From positions 1 through 44,758 of the forward strand of contig NETF01000180.1 in assembly GCA_002172675.1 (NCBI GenBank): a DNA stretch of 44,758 nt, written 5' to 3'. Made by a program: the position numbers and the translations under genes. Positions 19,258-28,642 of this stretch are shown in pieces. This DNA is from an unicellular cyanobacterium SU3. GTDB lineage: Bacteria; Cyanobacteriota; Cyanobacteriia; Cyanobacteriales; Microcystaceae. The notes under the pieces are model-generated. The model was not told where the DNA came from. It was given only the letters and a program-made list of their open reading frames with translations, and made no database searches. Each line of letters opens with the position of its first letter. Position 1 is the stretch's first letter.

Positions 19258-20667
19258 TCAGGAAGATGTATTTCTTGAAGTTTTTGGTATGATTTTGTTT
19301 GGTCTACTACTGAGCTTTTTAACACTTTTGCTTTTTTTAGGAACTTGCACTACCAAGCCTGTCATGCCTCCGCTAATTAGAGTAAATATAGGATTAAACA
19401 TCGCATTGAGTGTATTGTCCAACATATAAAGCACTATCACAACAGATAACACAGCAGCAGGTGCGACTTGGGGATGAAACCAAAACTTAGGAGGGTAAAG
19501 CCGTGTGGCGAAAATAAACACAGGCAGTAAAAAGGAAGTATATAAACTGGTTAATCCTAATATTCCGCGAGTGCCGTAAATTATAATCCATAAACTATCG
19601 GTTGTAGAAATATCAACTAATACCCCTTCCCAGTTATAATCATAAACGCGGTTTCTACCCCAGCCTCCCCAGCCCAATATGGGTCTTTCCAGTGCTTTTT
19701 CTACCAGTATTTCCTCATTATCCAGTCTATACTCTAACGAACCGGCTCTATCTTCTCCCAAGGTATTAGAAATTGTGGTAAGTAAGGGTTCAGCATTTTT
19801 AGTTGAAAAGTTTCCAGTTGATGCTAAACCCAAATATAATGCGATTCCTATTATTAGTACCAACAAAGGAACATTACTACGAAACCATTTAGCTATAAAT
19901 AAAATGATAATGCCAAACAGTAAATAACCGTAGGCTCCTGTAGACTTAATCAAAACAAAAGTTATAAGTAGGCTTACGAGTATCCACTGCATCGGAATTC
20001 CCTTTACTTTTCTAATAACTTTAGCTTGCCATAACCAAATGCCGATAAGCGTCACAGCCATCATCCACATCCCCACTTCCAGCCCGTGTAGCATGAAAAC
20101 TGTGGGTCTAAATCCACCATAACGCTTGGTTTGAGCAAAACTATGAGCAAAAAAACCATAAACCATTCTATGAAGTTGTGGACTCATACGAATTTCATAT
20201 AAACATAGAGGAAGATAAATTAATCCACTGATAAAAATACTAATAGCAAGTTGACGTAATCCAACTAAATCACTGAAATATAATCGACCTATAAAATAAG
20301 GTAGACCGTAACTAACTGTTTGTGAGAGGATTTGAGATAGTCCATCATAAGCACCTAACCCATTACTTATAGAAGAAAAAAAGGGACAAATACATAAAAT
20401 CAACATGGGTAAATCTAGCCATGTTAATTTGAAGCGTGTAAAGCGTTGAGAATCGAACAAGAAAGTTAGAAAAAAGATACTGTAACAAGTTGCTGATATT
20501 CTGGTATAGTCTGGGAGTCCTGGAAGAATAAAACCTGCTCTTTGTGGTAAGAATAACCACGCTACTAAAAAGCTAATAATAACTGCTTTTCTAGATGGAA
20601 ATTGTAAGAATAAAAAAATAACAATTGGCAACCACGCCAACATAATCGATTGAGCTTGAGGAGTCAT
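19258..20667 (-). CDS. O-antigen ligase/polymerase-like membrane protein
   Basis: A 469-residue polytopic protein with about 10-12 hydrophobic segments and a long extracytoplasmic loop (about 285-360) containing RAGSLEYRLDNEEILVEKALERPILGWGGWGRNR. That loop with G-x-G-W-G-x-x-x and acidic/basic residues is typical of the WaaL/Wzy (O-antigen ligase) superfamily. The C-terminus is Lys/Ser-rich and cytoplasmic. It is the last gene of the polysaccharide cluster and could polymerise or ligate the glycan. Since the cluster has an ABC exporter rather than Wzx, a ligase or capsule-attachment role fits better than Wzy; that is inference. Confidence 0.75.
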   Translation of the reverse strand: MTPQAQSIMLAWLPIVIFLFLQFPSRKAVIISFLVAWLFLPQRAGFILPGLPDYTRISATCYSIFFLTFLFDSQRFTRFKLTWLDLPMLILCICPFFSSISNGLGAYDGLSQILSQTVSYGLPYFIGRLYFSDLVGLRQLAISIFISGLIYLPLCLYEIRMSPQLHRMVYGFFAHSFAQTKRYGGFRPTVFMLHGLEVGMWMMAVTLIGIWLWQAKVIRKVKGIPMQWILVSLLITFVLIKSTGAYGYLLFGIIILFIAKWFRSNVPLLVLIIGIALYLGLASTGNFSTKNAEPLLTTISNTLGEDRAGSLEYRLDNEEILVEKALERPILGWGGWGRNRVYDYNWEGVLVDISTTDSLWIIIYGTRGILGLTSLYTSFLLPVFIFATRLYPPKFWFHPQVAPAAVLSVVIVLYMLDNTLNAMFNPIFTLISGGMTGLVVQVPKKSKSVKKLSSRPNKIIPKTSRNTSS

Positions 20668-20700
20668 AACTCTTCTTATTAATTGTTTAGTTGTCTACTT

Positions 20701-21705
20701 TTAGTATTGATAATAATCACGATACCAATTAACAAATTTTTCTAATCCTGTTTTCAAAGAAGTATTAGGTTGAAAACCGACATCTTTAATAAGCTCATCA
20801 ACATCAGCATAAGTCATAGGGACATCACCTGGTTGCATGGGAAGGAACTCCTTAATAGCTTTTTTCCCAATGCAATCTTCCAGGACTTCAATAAAGTGAC
20901 TAAGTTCTACAGGTTGATTATTACCAATATTATAAATTTTATAAGGAACTGATCCCTTATTATTCTCAATTGTATCATTCAAAGTTTGGGACTGGGGAAT
21001 GTTATCTATAACACGAGCAATTCCTTCTACAATATCATCAACATAGGTAAAATCTCGTTTCATTTTCCCATAATTGAATACCTTTATCGGTTTTTCCTCC
21101 AATATGGCTTTTGTAAATAAAAAATAGGCCATATCAGGACGACCCCAGGGACCATAAACCGTAAAAAAACGTAATCCTGTTGTGGGAATACCGTATAAAT
21201 GACTATAAGTATGAGCCATTAATTCATTTGCCTTTTTTGTAGCAGCATATAAACTAACTGGATGATCAACATTATCATCGGTTGAAAAAGGAATTTTCTT
21301 GTTTTTTCCATAAACTGAACTGGATGAAGCATACACTAAATGTTTTATGTTTTGATGACGACATCCCTCAAGAATATTAACAAATCCCACTAAGTTACTA
21401 TCAACATAAGCATAAGGATTTTCCAAGGAGTAACGAACGCCAGCTTGAGCAGCTAGGTGGATAACATAATCAAAATTATGTTGAGTAAATAACTCAGCAA
21501 TACTTTTTCTGTCAGCAATATCTAATTGATAAAACCTAAATTTTTCGTGAGTTTCTATCTGTTGAAGACGAGCTTTTTTCAGAGAAACATCATAGTAACT
21601 ATTAAGATTATCAATACCAAGAATAGTATTCCCTTGATGTAATAGTTTCTGACTGACATGAAAGCCAATAAAACCAGCAGCCCCTGTTACTAATACTTTA
21701 ACCAC
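20701..21705 (-). CDS. NAD-dependent epimerase, probable UDP-glucuronate 4-epimerase
   Basis: Extended SDR of 334 residues: GAAGFIG (8-14) binds [18 protein letters not shown] is the diagnostic stretch of UDP-glucuronate 4-epimerases (CapI/LspL type), and the catalytic pair is Tyr153/Lys157 ([11 protein letters not shown]). [15 protein letters not shown] and [13 protein letters not shown] follow. It would supply UDP-galacturonate for surface glycan synthesis. It sits 33 bases upstream of the ligase-like gene on the same strand. The exact substrate is inferred from these motifs. Confidence 0.88.
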   Translation of the reverse strand: MVKVLVTGAAGFIGFHVSQKLLHQGNTILGIDNLNSYYDVSLKKARLQQIETHEKFRFYQLDIADRKSIAELFTQHNFDYVIHLAAQAGVRYSLENPYAYVDSNLVGFVNILEGCRHQNIKHLVYASSSSVYGKNKKIPFSTDDNVDHPVSLYAATKKANELMAHTYSHLYGIPTTGLRFFTVYGPWGRPDMAYFLFTKAILEEKPIKVFNYGKMKRDFTYVDDIVEGIARVIDNIPQSQTLNDTIENNKGSVPYKIYNIGNNQPVELSHFIEVLEDCIGKKAIKEFLPMQPGDVPMTYADVDELIKDVGFQPNTSLKTGLEKFVNWYRDYYQY

Positions 21706-21782
21706 GTTTTAACTTAATTAAGTATTTTTTGCATATCACTCTATTGTAAAGGATAATCAGACATTATATTTACAGAATCATC

Positions 21783-22886
21783 TTATTGAGCCTTTAAATC
21801 TCCATTTTTAGTTCGTTCTATTGCTGTATAAAGAGCTTCTTCAAAGAGATCAGTAGCATCTTCCCAAGTGTAGCTAGTGGCTTTTTGATAAGCTGCATTA
21901 GACATCACTTGCCACTGGTCATTAGACATATTGACTATTTCTATAATAGCTCGTGCCATATCTTCAGGATCTTCTGGTTTAACTAAGATACCACCTCCCT
22001 GAGAAATGAGTTCAGGGGCAGCACCAGCCGGAGTACCAATTACAGGAGTTCGACAAGCCATGGCTTCAAGAATTGGTAAACCAAAACCTTCTAAGCGACT
22101 AGGGAACAACCAAGCATCACAACTTACATAAACCATTCTAATGTCTTGCTCTGAGGCTTGATAGAAATATTGAGTACCTATGGGTAAAACCAAAGCCTCA
22201 TTAAGCTGATGGGAACCAAACATTAATAATTGAAGAGTGGAAATGGTTTGAGATGCTTTTTTAACAGCTTCGAGTGCAATATCTATGCCTTTGCTTGGTT
22301 GTTTGTTATAAACTAATCCGACTGTTGGTTGAGTTGGTTTTGTCCGAGGTGAAGTGTGAAAAAAACTCTTATCAACAGAATTAGGAACTAATGATATAGG
22401 GAGTTTGGGATAGTATTTATGAATTAAGTCCACAAGCCACTGAGAAATGGTAATAATATGCAGTGGATAAACCCAAGTTGGCACAATTTTGTCTAATTCC
22501 TGACCTTGGATCCCGTAATCTTGCATAAAATAAGCTTTTGCCCCTTTACTAGGGGACAGTTTAGCAACCCACTCAGCCGTTTCCCACCAAGTTGCAACAA
22601 CAGCATCAGCATCGGGAATGTCTTGATCTGTGACTGGACGACGCTGTTCAAGAATTTTATGAGGAATGTTTAACGTATCAAAATAGGAAAAAGAAGGTTG
22701 TTTATACTTAATCAGTCCTTTCCCTTTTAAAATGGACTTTAATTGTTGCCAAAATGTCGGTACAGAAGGGGGTTGAGACACAATTAAAACATCATGTCCT
22801 CGTTTTTGTAAATGTTCTGCATAAATCGAAACAACCCGAATACCACCACGAAGATTAGCATAGGGAAGAATAAACGTAATTTTCAT
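21783..22886 (-). CDS. GT4 family glycosyltransferase
   Basis: The 367-residue retaining GT-B enzyme begins MKITFILPYANLRGGIRVVSIYAEHLQKRGHDV, the usual GT4 donor-fold opening. The late EGFGLPILEAMACRTPVIGT with the GGGILVKPEDPEDMA motif marks the nucleotide-sugar site. The ATG at 22884-22886 is chosen; a TTG 13 codons upstream would overlap the preceding gene by 26 bases and adds non-conserved residues. The sugar transferred is unknown. It follows the two GT2 genes in the same direction. Confidence 0.85.
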   Translation of the reverse strand: MKITFILPYANLRGGIRVVSIYAEHLQKRGHDVLIVSQPPSVPTFWQQLKSILKGKGLIKYKQPSFSYFDTLNIPHKILEQRRPVTDQDIPDADAVVATWWETAEWVAKLSPSKGAKAYFMQDYGIQGQELDKIVPTWVYPLHIITISQWLVDLIHKYYPKLPISLVPNSVDKSFFHTSPRTKPTQPTVGLVYNKQPSKGIDIALEAVKKASQTISTLQLLMFGSHQLNEALVLPIGTQYFYQASEQDIRMVYVSCDAWLFPSRLEGFGLPILEAMACRTPVIGTPAGAAPELISQGGGILVKPEDPEDMARAIIEIVNMSNDQWQVMSNAAYQKATSYTWEDATDLFEEALYTAIERTKNGDLKAQ

Positions 22887-22899
22887 ATGTAATGTAAAT

Positions 22900-23814
22900 T
22901 TAGTAGCCTCGAATGGAACAAGCAAAAACTTTCCAATTATCTAAAGATGCAGGGTTTTTGCTTAAGGCTAATATACTATGCTTTTTAGCTGTTTCTATAT
23001 TACCTGCCTTCAATGCCCACCAAGCCCACTTACGATGGATTCCATCGATTGAATTAGGTGAGTCATCATTATTTGAAGTTTGATATAATGAATAGTCTAA
23101 TTTTTTACGATGATAAGCTTTGTTAACAGCTAACCTAACTGCTCTTTTTTGTTCTAGACGACGAGAATGACCAATACTTTTAGAGTGCATACGATACTTC
23201 AATAAAATATCGGGATAGTTAGCAAGATAACCAATTTCTGCTAATCGCAGGAATAAATCAAGATCCTCAGCAGGTTCCATCGTTTCATCATAGCCACCAA
23301 CTTTTTGTAAAGCCTCATGACACATCATTACAGAAGGATGAACAATAAACGAACCAAGACATCCTCTGAGGTGTTTATTTTCAATTGTTTCGTGATCAAA
23401 TTCTTCTATAAAAGGACAAATGGGTAAACCCTCTGGATCGATCAAGAGAACACGAGATCCAAGTGCCACATGATCAATATGTGTTTCTAGAAATGCTAAT
23501 TGTGTAGCGAATCTTTTAGGCAATGCAATGTCATCTGCATCCATTCTCGCAACATATTTTCCTTGAACATGATTAAGTCCTTCATTGAGACTAGGTGTTA
23601 ATCCTTTATTATCTCGACTGATAAGTTTAATACGAGTATCACTTTGCTGAAAACTTTTGATAATTTTATTAGAATTATCGGTTGAACCATCATCAATAAT
23701 AATTAATTCAAAGTCTTTAAAAGTCTGATTTAGGATACTTTTTATGGACGGATTAAGATATTTTTCAGCGTTATACACAGGCATTAAAACTGAAATTAAA
23801 GGATTGCTTTTCAC
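22900..23814 (-). CDS. GT2 family glycosyltransferase (copy A)
   Basis: The 304-residue GT-A enzyme starts (GTG at 23814, aligned with the ATG of its paralogue) with LISVLMPVYNAEKYL. IIDDGSTD and the metal-binding DxD (ARMDADDIAL) follow, then a PAEDLDLFLRL acceptor-site ED motif. The last ~60 residues are helical (WAWWALKAGNIETAKKHSILALSKNP), a TPR-like segment also found in the neighbour. A TTG four codons upstream is an alternative start. The substrate is unknown. Confidence 0.85.
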   Translation of the reverse strand: MKSNPLISVLMPVYNAEKYLNPSIKSILNQTFKDFELIIIDDGSTDNSNKIIKSFQQSDTRIKLISRDNKGLTPSLNEGLNHVQGKYVARMDADDIALPKRFATQLAFLETHIDHVALGSRVLLIDPEGLPICPFIEEFDHETIENKHLRGCLGSFIVHPSVMMCHEALQKVGGYDETMEPAEDLDLFLRLAEIGYLANYPDILLKYRMHSKSIGHSRRLEQKRAVRLAVNKAYHRKKLDYSLYQTSNNDDSPNSIDGIHRKWAWWALKAGNIETAKKHSILALSKNPASLDNWKVFACSIRGY

Positions 23815-23851
23815 TGTTTTTACCAAAAGAAATATAGAGTAGTTAATTCTG

Positions 23852-24787
23852 TTAATCTTTTTTTGAATTCTGTAATGGCTTGAACATAGAACAGGCTAAG
23901 AGTTTCCAGCCATTTTTTTGAAACGGTAAAGCTTGAATTGATTTAATTGCGTAAATAATTGCTGTTTGACGCTGACTACTATTAAAAGCCCACCAGCCAT
24001 ATTTTAGGCAGTATTGATGTTTAGATAAATTATCAGAACCAGGTCGCCAGTGTTCAGTTGCTTCAAATTTTCCCTGAATTTTTCTTCTCTCCCATGCTTG
24101 TTCACAAGCCTTTCTGGCTTTTTGACGTTGCTTAATTCTATTCTTTTCACTAATTGACTTACTATGTAAACGATATTTTAAAACAGGTTGCTCAAGATTA
24201 GATAATTTACCAATTTCTCCTAATCTTAACCATAAATCCAAATCTTCTACTGGTAGCATTGTCGGATTATAACCTCCAGCTTGAATGACAGCTGTTCGGC
24301 GCATGACGACTGTTGGATGAGAAAGGGATGTGTGTCCAACTAATGCTTGTTTTTGTATATCTTCATCATCACATAAAACTGATATCGTAGTTAATAAACG
24401 GTTTTTTGAGTCAATTAATTCGTAAGCCCCCCCGACACAAACTACATCAGGATGACTTTCAAGAAAGTTAATTTGACGAGCCAAACGATCTGATAGGGAA
24501 ATGTCATCGGCATCCATTCGAGCTAAAAATTCTCCTTGTGCTTGAGATATCATTTCATTCAAACTTGCAACTAAACCCTTATTAGGACGGCTAGTAAGTT
24601 TAATCCGTTTGTCTTTAGTAGCGTAAAACTGTAAGATTTGTAGTGATTGATCAGTAGAACCATCATCAATAATTAAAAACTCAAAATCTTCAAATGTTTG
24701 TTGTAAAATACTATCTACTGCTTGCTTAAGATAATCAGCAGCATTGTAAACTGGCATTAATATAGAAACTAAAGGTTTATTTTTCAT
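23852..24787 (-). CDS. GT2 family glycosyltransferase (copy B)
   Basis: The 311-residue GT-A enzyme is paralogous to copy A along its whole length: LVSILMPVYNAADYL, IIDDGSTD, ARMDADDISL, LPVEDLDLWLRLGEIG, and the same helical tail with GWWAFNSSQRQTAIIYAIKSIQALP. It probably arose by tandem duplication and may add successive, different sugars. Its ATG directly abuts the stop of the pyruvyl transferase-like gene (24787/24788), suggesting translational coupling. Confidence 0.87.
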   Translation of the reverse strand: MKNKPLVSILMPVYNAADYLKQAVDSILQQTFEDFEFLIIDDGSTDQSLQILQFYATKDKRIKLTSRPNKGLVASLNEMISQAQGEFLARMDADDISLSDRLARQINFLESHPDVVCVGGAYELIDSKNRLLTTISVLCDDEDIQKQALVGHTSLSHPTVVMRRTAVIQAGGYNPTMLPVEDLDLWLRLGEIGKLSNLEQPVLKYRLHSKSISEKNRIKQRQKARKACEQAWERRKIQGKFEATEHWRPGSDNLSKHQYCLKYGWWAFNSSQRQTAIIYAIKSIQALPFQKNGWKLLACSMFKPLQNSKKD

Positions 24788-26053
24788 TTAATTTTCAGTT
24801 ACTTTTTTGTAAATTGATTGATATGCTAATTTGCTAAGATCAATTTGTTTCTTAGCTGCTTTCAACAATTTATCTCGATTATTTGGTGCTTCTTCCCAAG
24901 CTTGTTGGATTACCAATGGGAGTTCATGGGAAATATTAGAATTACTTACATTAACGACATAGCATCCCAGACCAAATTGCTCTGCTAACCCTAGAAATTT
25001 ATCTTGATAGTAGACCGATTTTGCTAATCCAACTACGCTAATTCCTTGAGAAAGAGCAAAAACTCCCCCATGATAGCTAGACGTGACAACAATTCTACAT
25101 TTTCCTACTTGAAGACATACTAATTCAGGGGAATCTAGATTTTCACTAGAATTATTTTTAATTCCTAAGAAGTTGTCAATACTTTGACCGTCTGATTCTC
25201 CAGAATACCTAGAAATTGGGACACCCAATAAAGGAACACTAAAATTGCTAGAAGTTTCTATCAAAGTTTGTCGCAATATTTCAAGCCAATTATCAGAACT
25301 TGTTATCCTTGAATAACTAGCAAGTCGAAGATTAACCCCAATAGCTTTTCCTAAGTTTTCTGGTGTACATTGATGAGCCAATTCTATGGCATCATCACCA
25401 GTAACAAGAATACCAGATTCAGGAACGTCTAAAGTAGATAAGAATTTCAAGCCTACTCGTTGTTCTCGCAAGCTGATAAAATCTACACTGGGAAGCACCG
25501 TTTTCATCATTTTGTATAGTTTAGGTTTCGTGATATCACTAAATCCCTGTCCCACCAGTGCTGTCGTTATCTCTAAAGATTTAGCTGTGAGTAAAGTTTC
25601 TAGGATAGGAATGCTATGATAATCAAAATCATCAACCATATAACCCCCACCGCTAGCTATGAAAAGATTTGAGTCTTCTAAAATATCAAGAAAATGATTC
25701 ATCTGTTTAAGTTCATCTGGAGAACGTCGATAGTTAACCCATTGTTTTACCATTTTCGGCCTAGTCATTCGACCATAAGTTTCTAACTCTTGGAGACTTT
25801 GGTGCATAAATGACGGAAATAAATGGTGTATTCCTCCAAAAATATTCCAAGGAGCTAACCAAGGAAATCGATCAAAACTCGACAAAGGGACGGTGTTTGG
25901 ACAATATTTTTGTAATCTCTCAGGAGAATTAGTAATTATATGAATGGTTGATTGTGGCCAGAGATATTTCAGTCGAGAAACAGCAACTTGCAACATGGCA
26001 ACATCACCAAGGTTTAATAAATCATAACCGCTATTGTCAATAATTATTTTCAT
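24788..26053 (-). CDS. Polysaccharide pyruvyl transferase family protein
   Basis: The 421-residue protein is of the CsaB/WcaK superfamily, which transfers pyruvate ketals from phosphoenolpyruvate onto sugars. It shows NLGDVAMLQVAV near the N-terminus, ASGGGYMVDDF, LREQRVGLKFL, VTGDDAIEL, GVNLR and the C-terminal SSYHGGVFALSQGISVVGL. Pyruvylation gives negative charge and can act as a terminal cap or as an anchor for S-layer-type proteins. The acceptor is unknown. It heads the block of transferases, 163 bases downstream of the exporter ATPase gene. Confidence 0.82.
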   Translation of the reverse strand: MKIIIDNSGYDLLNLGDVAMLQVAVSRLKYLWPQSTIHIITNSPERLQKYCPNTVPLSSFDRFPWLAPWNIFGGIHHLFPSFMHQSLQELETYGRMTRPKMVKQWVNYRRSPDELKQMNHFLDILEDSNLFIASGGGYMVDDFDYHSIPILETLLTAKSLEITTALVGQGFSDITKPKLYKMMKTVLPSVDFISLREQRVGLKFLSTLDVPESGILVTGDDAIELAHQCTPENLGKAIGVNLRLASYSRITSSDNWLEILRQTLIETSSNFSVPLLGVPISRYSGESDGQSIDNFLGIKNNSSENLDSPELVCLQVGKCRIVVTSSYHGGVFALSQGISVVGLAKSVYYQDKFLGLAEQFGLGCYVVNVSNSNISHELPLVIQQAWEEAPNNRDKLLKAAKKQIDLSKLAYQSIYKKVTEN

Positions 26054-26216
26054 AAAAAAACTTTCCCTTACTTTATTAAATGGTTAAAATAAGAAATTCT
26101 TCTTTTGATTGCTTTTAACATTATAAATTCATCCTTATTTTAGAGTAAACAACTGATTTGAATATTTTTTTGATACTAAAAAAATTAGCAATTAGTAGAA
26201 TGATTGCTATAAACTA

Positions 26217-27503
26217 TCAACTATTTTGATACTCTACAACTTTCCATCCTCTAGGTTGATAAAACAAGCATCGGTTCATGCTTTTTGCCGATTCTACTCG
26301 AAATTTATAGTTTTCTAATTCATCAAGAGCATAAATTCCCTCTTTCTTTGCATAAATATCTAAAACATAAGCTCCCAATTTTAATCCTAAATAGGGCATT
26401 TCTATTCTAATCTCTTGCGTTCCTGAACAAAAGCTTAAAGGTTGTTCATCATGTAAACTATTGAGCAATAAAACTTGATCACCTCCCCCTGACATCCCTT
26501 TAATAGATATTGTTAATCCTACATTAGTCATAGGTTCCTTAACTGTACAAGTGACACATAAATAAATAGGTTCTCCTGTAAGCGGTGCCTCAATTATTTT
26601 CTTATCCTCATTTCTAAAAAATATTGAAGTAATAGCAAATTTTTGATCATTATTGATAGTTTTTACTGGTTGAACATTTGATTTAACTTCATCAACATTT
26701 AAAAATAAGTCTTTTTCATATTGTGTGACAATTGATTGAGTATCTCCTACATCTATAACTTGCCCTTTTTTTAAGTAAACTGCCCGTTGGCAAACTGTTA
26801 AAACTGTATGAACGTCATGGCTGACTAAAATAAATGTTGTTCCTTTTTGACGAAGATTATGAAGCTTTTGGAAGCATTTTGCTCTAAACTTACTATCCCC
26901 AACTGCTAATACCTCATCTACTAACAAAATTTCTGGTTCAGTATAAATGGCACTGGCAAATCCTAAACGAGCAGCCATCCCAGAACTATAACTTTGCACT
27001 GGAGCATCAATAGCGTCACCAATTTCAGCGAAATCTATTACTTCATCAAATCTTTCTTCTATTTCTTTTTTGGATAACCCTAAAATGGACATATTAGCAT
27101 AAATATTTTCGCGTCCTGTTAGAATAGGATTAAATCCTGCACCTAAAGCAATTAATGGTGCTACTCTTCCATAAACATCAACATAGCCTGTATCTGGTTT
27201 TATCAATCCAGCAATAATCCTTAGTAAAGTTGTTTTTCCACTCCCGTTTTTTCCGACTAAACCAATTGTTTCTCCTCGATGTAATTCAAAGCTAACAGCA
27301 CTTAAAGCCCAGAATTCTTTGTGACGTAATTCATTTTTCTCACCACGAGTTCCTAATAATTCACCAGCAATATCTTGGACTCCGTAAAATAAAGAGCGTT
27401 TTAAGCTGCGACAAAACTTTTTAGAAACTCCTTTAACTGAAAGAACAACATCTTTACTAGGGGAGTTAGTAGATAATTCTTCGTTAGTGCTATAGCTTGT
27501 CAT
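26217..27503 (-). CDS. ABC exporter ATPase with Wzt-type C-terminal domain
   Basis: The 428-residue nucleotide-binding subunit of an ABC-2 polysaccharide exporter. Walker A is GKNGSGKTTLL (about 83-93), then a Q-loop region, signature YSSGMAARLGFA, Walker B ILLVDEVLAVGD and the H-loop SHD. The ~170 residues after the ATPase (from about 260) form the beta-rich Wzt C-terminal domain, which in characterised systems binds the modified non-reducing end of the glycan before export. That implies a capped polymer. Its ATG abuts the permease stop (27503/27504). Confidence 0.9.
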   Translation of the reverse strand: MTSYSTNEELSTNSPSKDVVLSVKGVSKKFCRSLKRSLFYGVQDIAGELLGTRGEKNELRHKEFWALSAVSFELHRGETIGLVGKNGSGKTTLLRIIAGLIKPDTGYVDVYGRVAPLIALGAGFNPILTGRENIYANMSILGLSKKEIEERFDEVIDFAEIGDAIDAPVQSYSSGMAARLGFASAIYTEPEILLVDEVLAVGDSKFRAKCFQKLHNLRQKGTTFILVSHDVHTVLTVCQRAVYLKKGQVIDVGDTQSIVTQYEKDLFLNVDEVKSNVQPVKTINNDQKFAITSIFFRNEDKKIIEAPLTGEPIYLCVTCTVKEPMTNVGLTISIKGMSGGGDQVLLLNSLHDEQPLSFCSGTQEIRIEMPYLGLKLGAYVLDIYAKKEGIYALDELENYKFRVESAKSMNRCLFYQPRGWKVVEYQNS

Positions 27504-28358
27504 TTAAGAACTCATCCTCTCAATTACAAAAGGCATAGAAACACGATAGATAATCCATACCAATAATAAACCAATGATCGCTAATCCACTAGCCAGCCAA
27601 AAACCTTGAGGATTAGATATTATTCCTGTGGTGGCTAACTCCCGTGTCGTTACTAGTAAAGGCGTTACTGGATTAAGATTGACTAAGATTCCAAATAGGC
27701 CATTTTTAGCTGGAACAGGAAATAAGACTGGGGTTAAAAATAACCAGAATCCAGTTATCATAACCAGTCCTTTAGAAAAGTCCTGATAAAGTGCGCCAAA
27801 GGGAGCAAGCAGTAAGCCTATTGCGGTTCCTAAAATAACTAAATGTATTAAAGCAACAGGCGCAATAATAATCGTCCAAGTAACAGGAATTTTAAACCAA
27901 ATAAATAAACCAATAATGAGAATAAGTTTGATACCAAAGTTAAAAAAGACTTGTCCAACCTGAGAAAGAATAATCGCTTCACGGGGAAAGTTGATTTTAG
28001 CTAGCATTGTTTTCGATTTGGTAACTGCTAAAATTGGACCATTTAATGATTCAACAAACGTCTGCCAAAGAGTCATACTAAACATAACATAAGCTGGATA
28101 AGGCAAGTCAGTGGCACCAATACTGATTACTTTTGCCTGATTTGCCATAACCATACCTCCGGCTGTGACAATAGGTGGTAAAAACGCCCAAAAAACGCCA
28201 AGCAACGACTGACGATACTGAGCATTAATATCTCTAATTAATAGTTGCCAGGCAAGTTCACGAGACGCTAACAAATCCTGAAACATCTGCTCGAATAATT
28301 GTTTCGGGTGACGTAACTGGCTTTCTGGTGTATGCCTAATTGACGTTTGTTTCATCAT
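27504..28358 (-). CDS. ABC-2 type polysaccharide export permease
   Basis: The 284-residue inner-membrane permease has six hydrophobic segments and the ABC-2 family opening LAWQLLIRDINAQYRQSLLGVFWAFLPPI. FWLFLTPVLFP and LNPVTPLLVTTRE follow near the end. It pairs with the adjoining ATPase as a Wzm/Wzt-like exporter for lipid-linked or capsular polysaccharide. The ATG pair at 28353-28358 is chosen; a TTG 14 codons upstream would add an atypical hydrophobic N-terminus. Confidence 0.9.
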   Translation of the reverse strand: MMKQTSIRHTPESQLRHPKQLFEQMFQDLLASRELAWQLLIRDINAQYRQSLLGVFWAFLPPIVTAGGMVMANQAKVISIGATDLPYPAYVMFSMTLWQTFVESLNGPILAVTKSKTMLAKINFPREAIILSQVGQVFFNFGIKLILIIGLFIWFKIPVTWTIIIAPVALIHLVILGTAIGLLLAPFGALYQDFSKGLVMITGFWLFLTPVLFPVPAKNGLFGILVNLNPVTPLLVTTRELATTGIISNPQGFWLASGLAIIGLLLVWIIYRVSMPFVIERMSS

Positions 28359-28642
28359 CGAAAAGATTACTGAATAAATTAGGATAATAAATTGCCTCAA
28401 AAAAATAGTTGACTATTTCGATCAAGGGTGTTTACTAAATACTATAAAATCACTACCTTTTGTTTCCACAGAAAACTTAGGAAAAAATATAGTAATAATC
28501 AATAAATTACCATATATTGATTTTTTTGACAAGATGATTCTCCTTTTAAAATTCCTGATCTTCATAAAGGAGAATTAACTATATTTTTACTTTTTGTAAC
28601 TAATTTAGCTTACGAGTTAATACCTAAGAAAAACAACTGACA
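28359..28642. promoter_or_regulatory. Divergent control region, exporter versus G8 protein
   Basis: This AT-rich region between divergent genes must hold both promoters. ATTCTCCTTT (28537-28546) and AAAGGAGAAT (28566-28575) form a perfect 10-bp stem with a 19-base loop, 68 bases before the G8 gene start. The downstream arm contains AGGAG. It may be an attenuator or an mRNA leader hairpin. Confidence 0.45.

Noticed and set aside
22887-22925. N-terminal extension of the GT4 gene from TTG at 22925
   Set aside because: It overlaps the preceding gene, adds non-conserved residues, and the ATG at 22886 gives the standard GT4 start.
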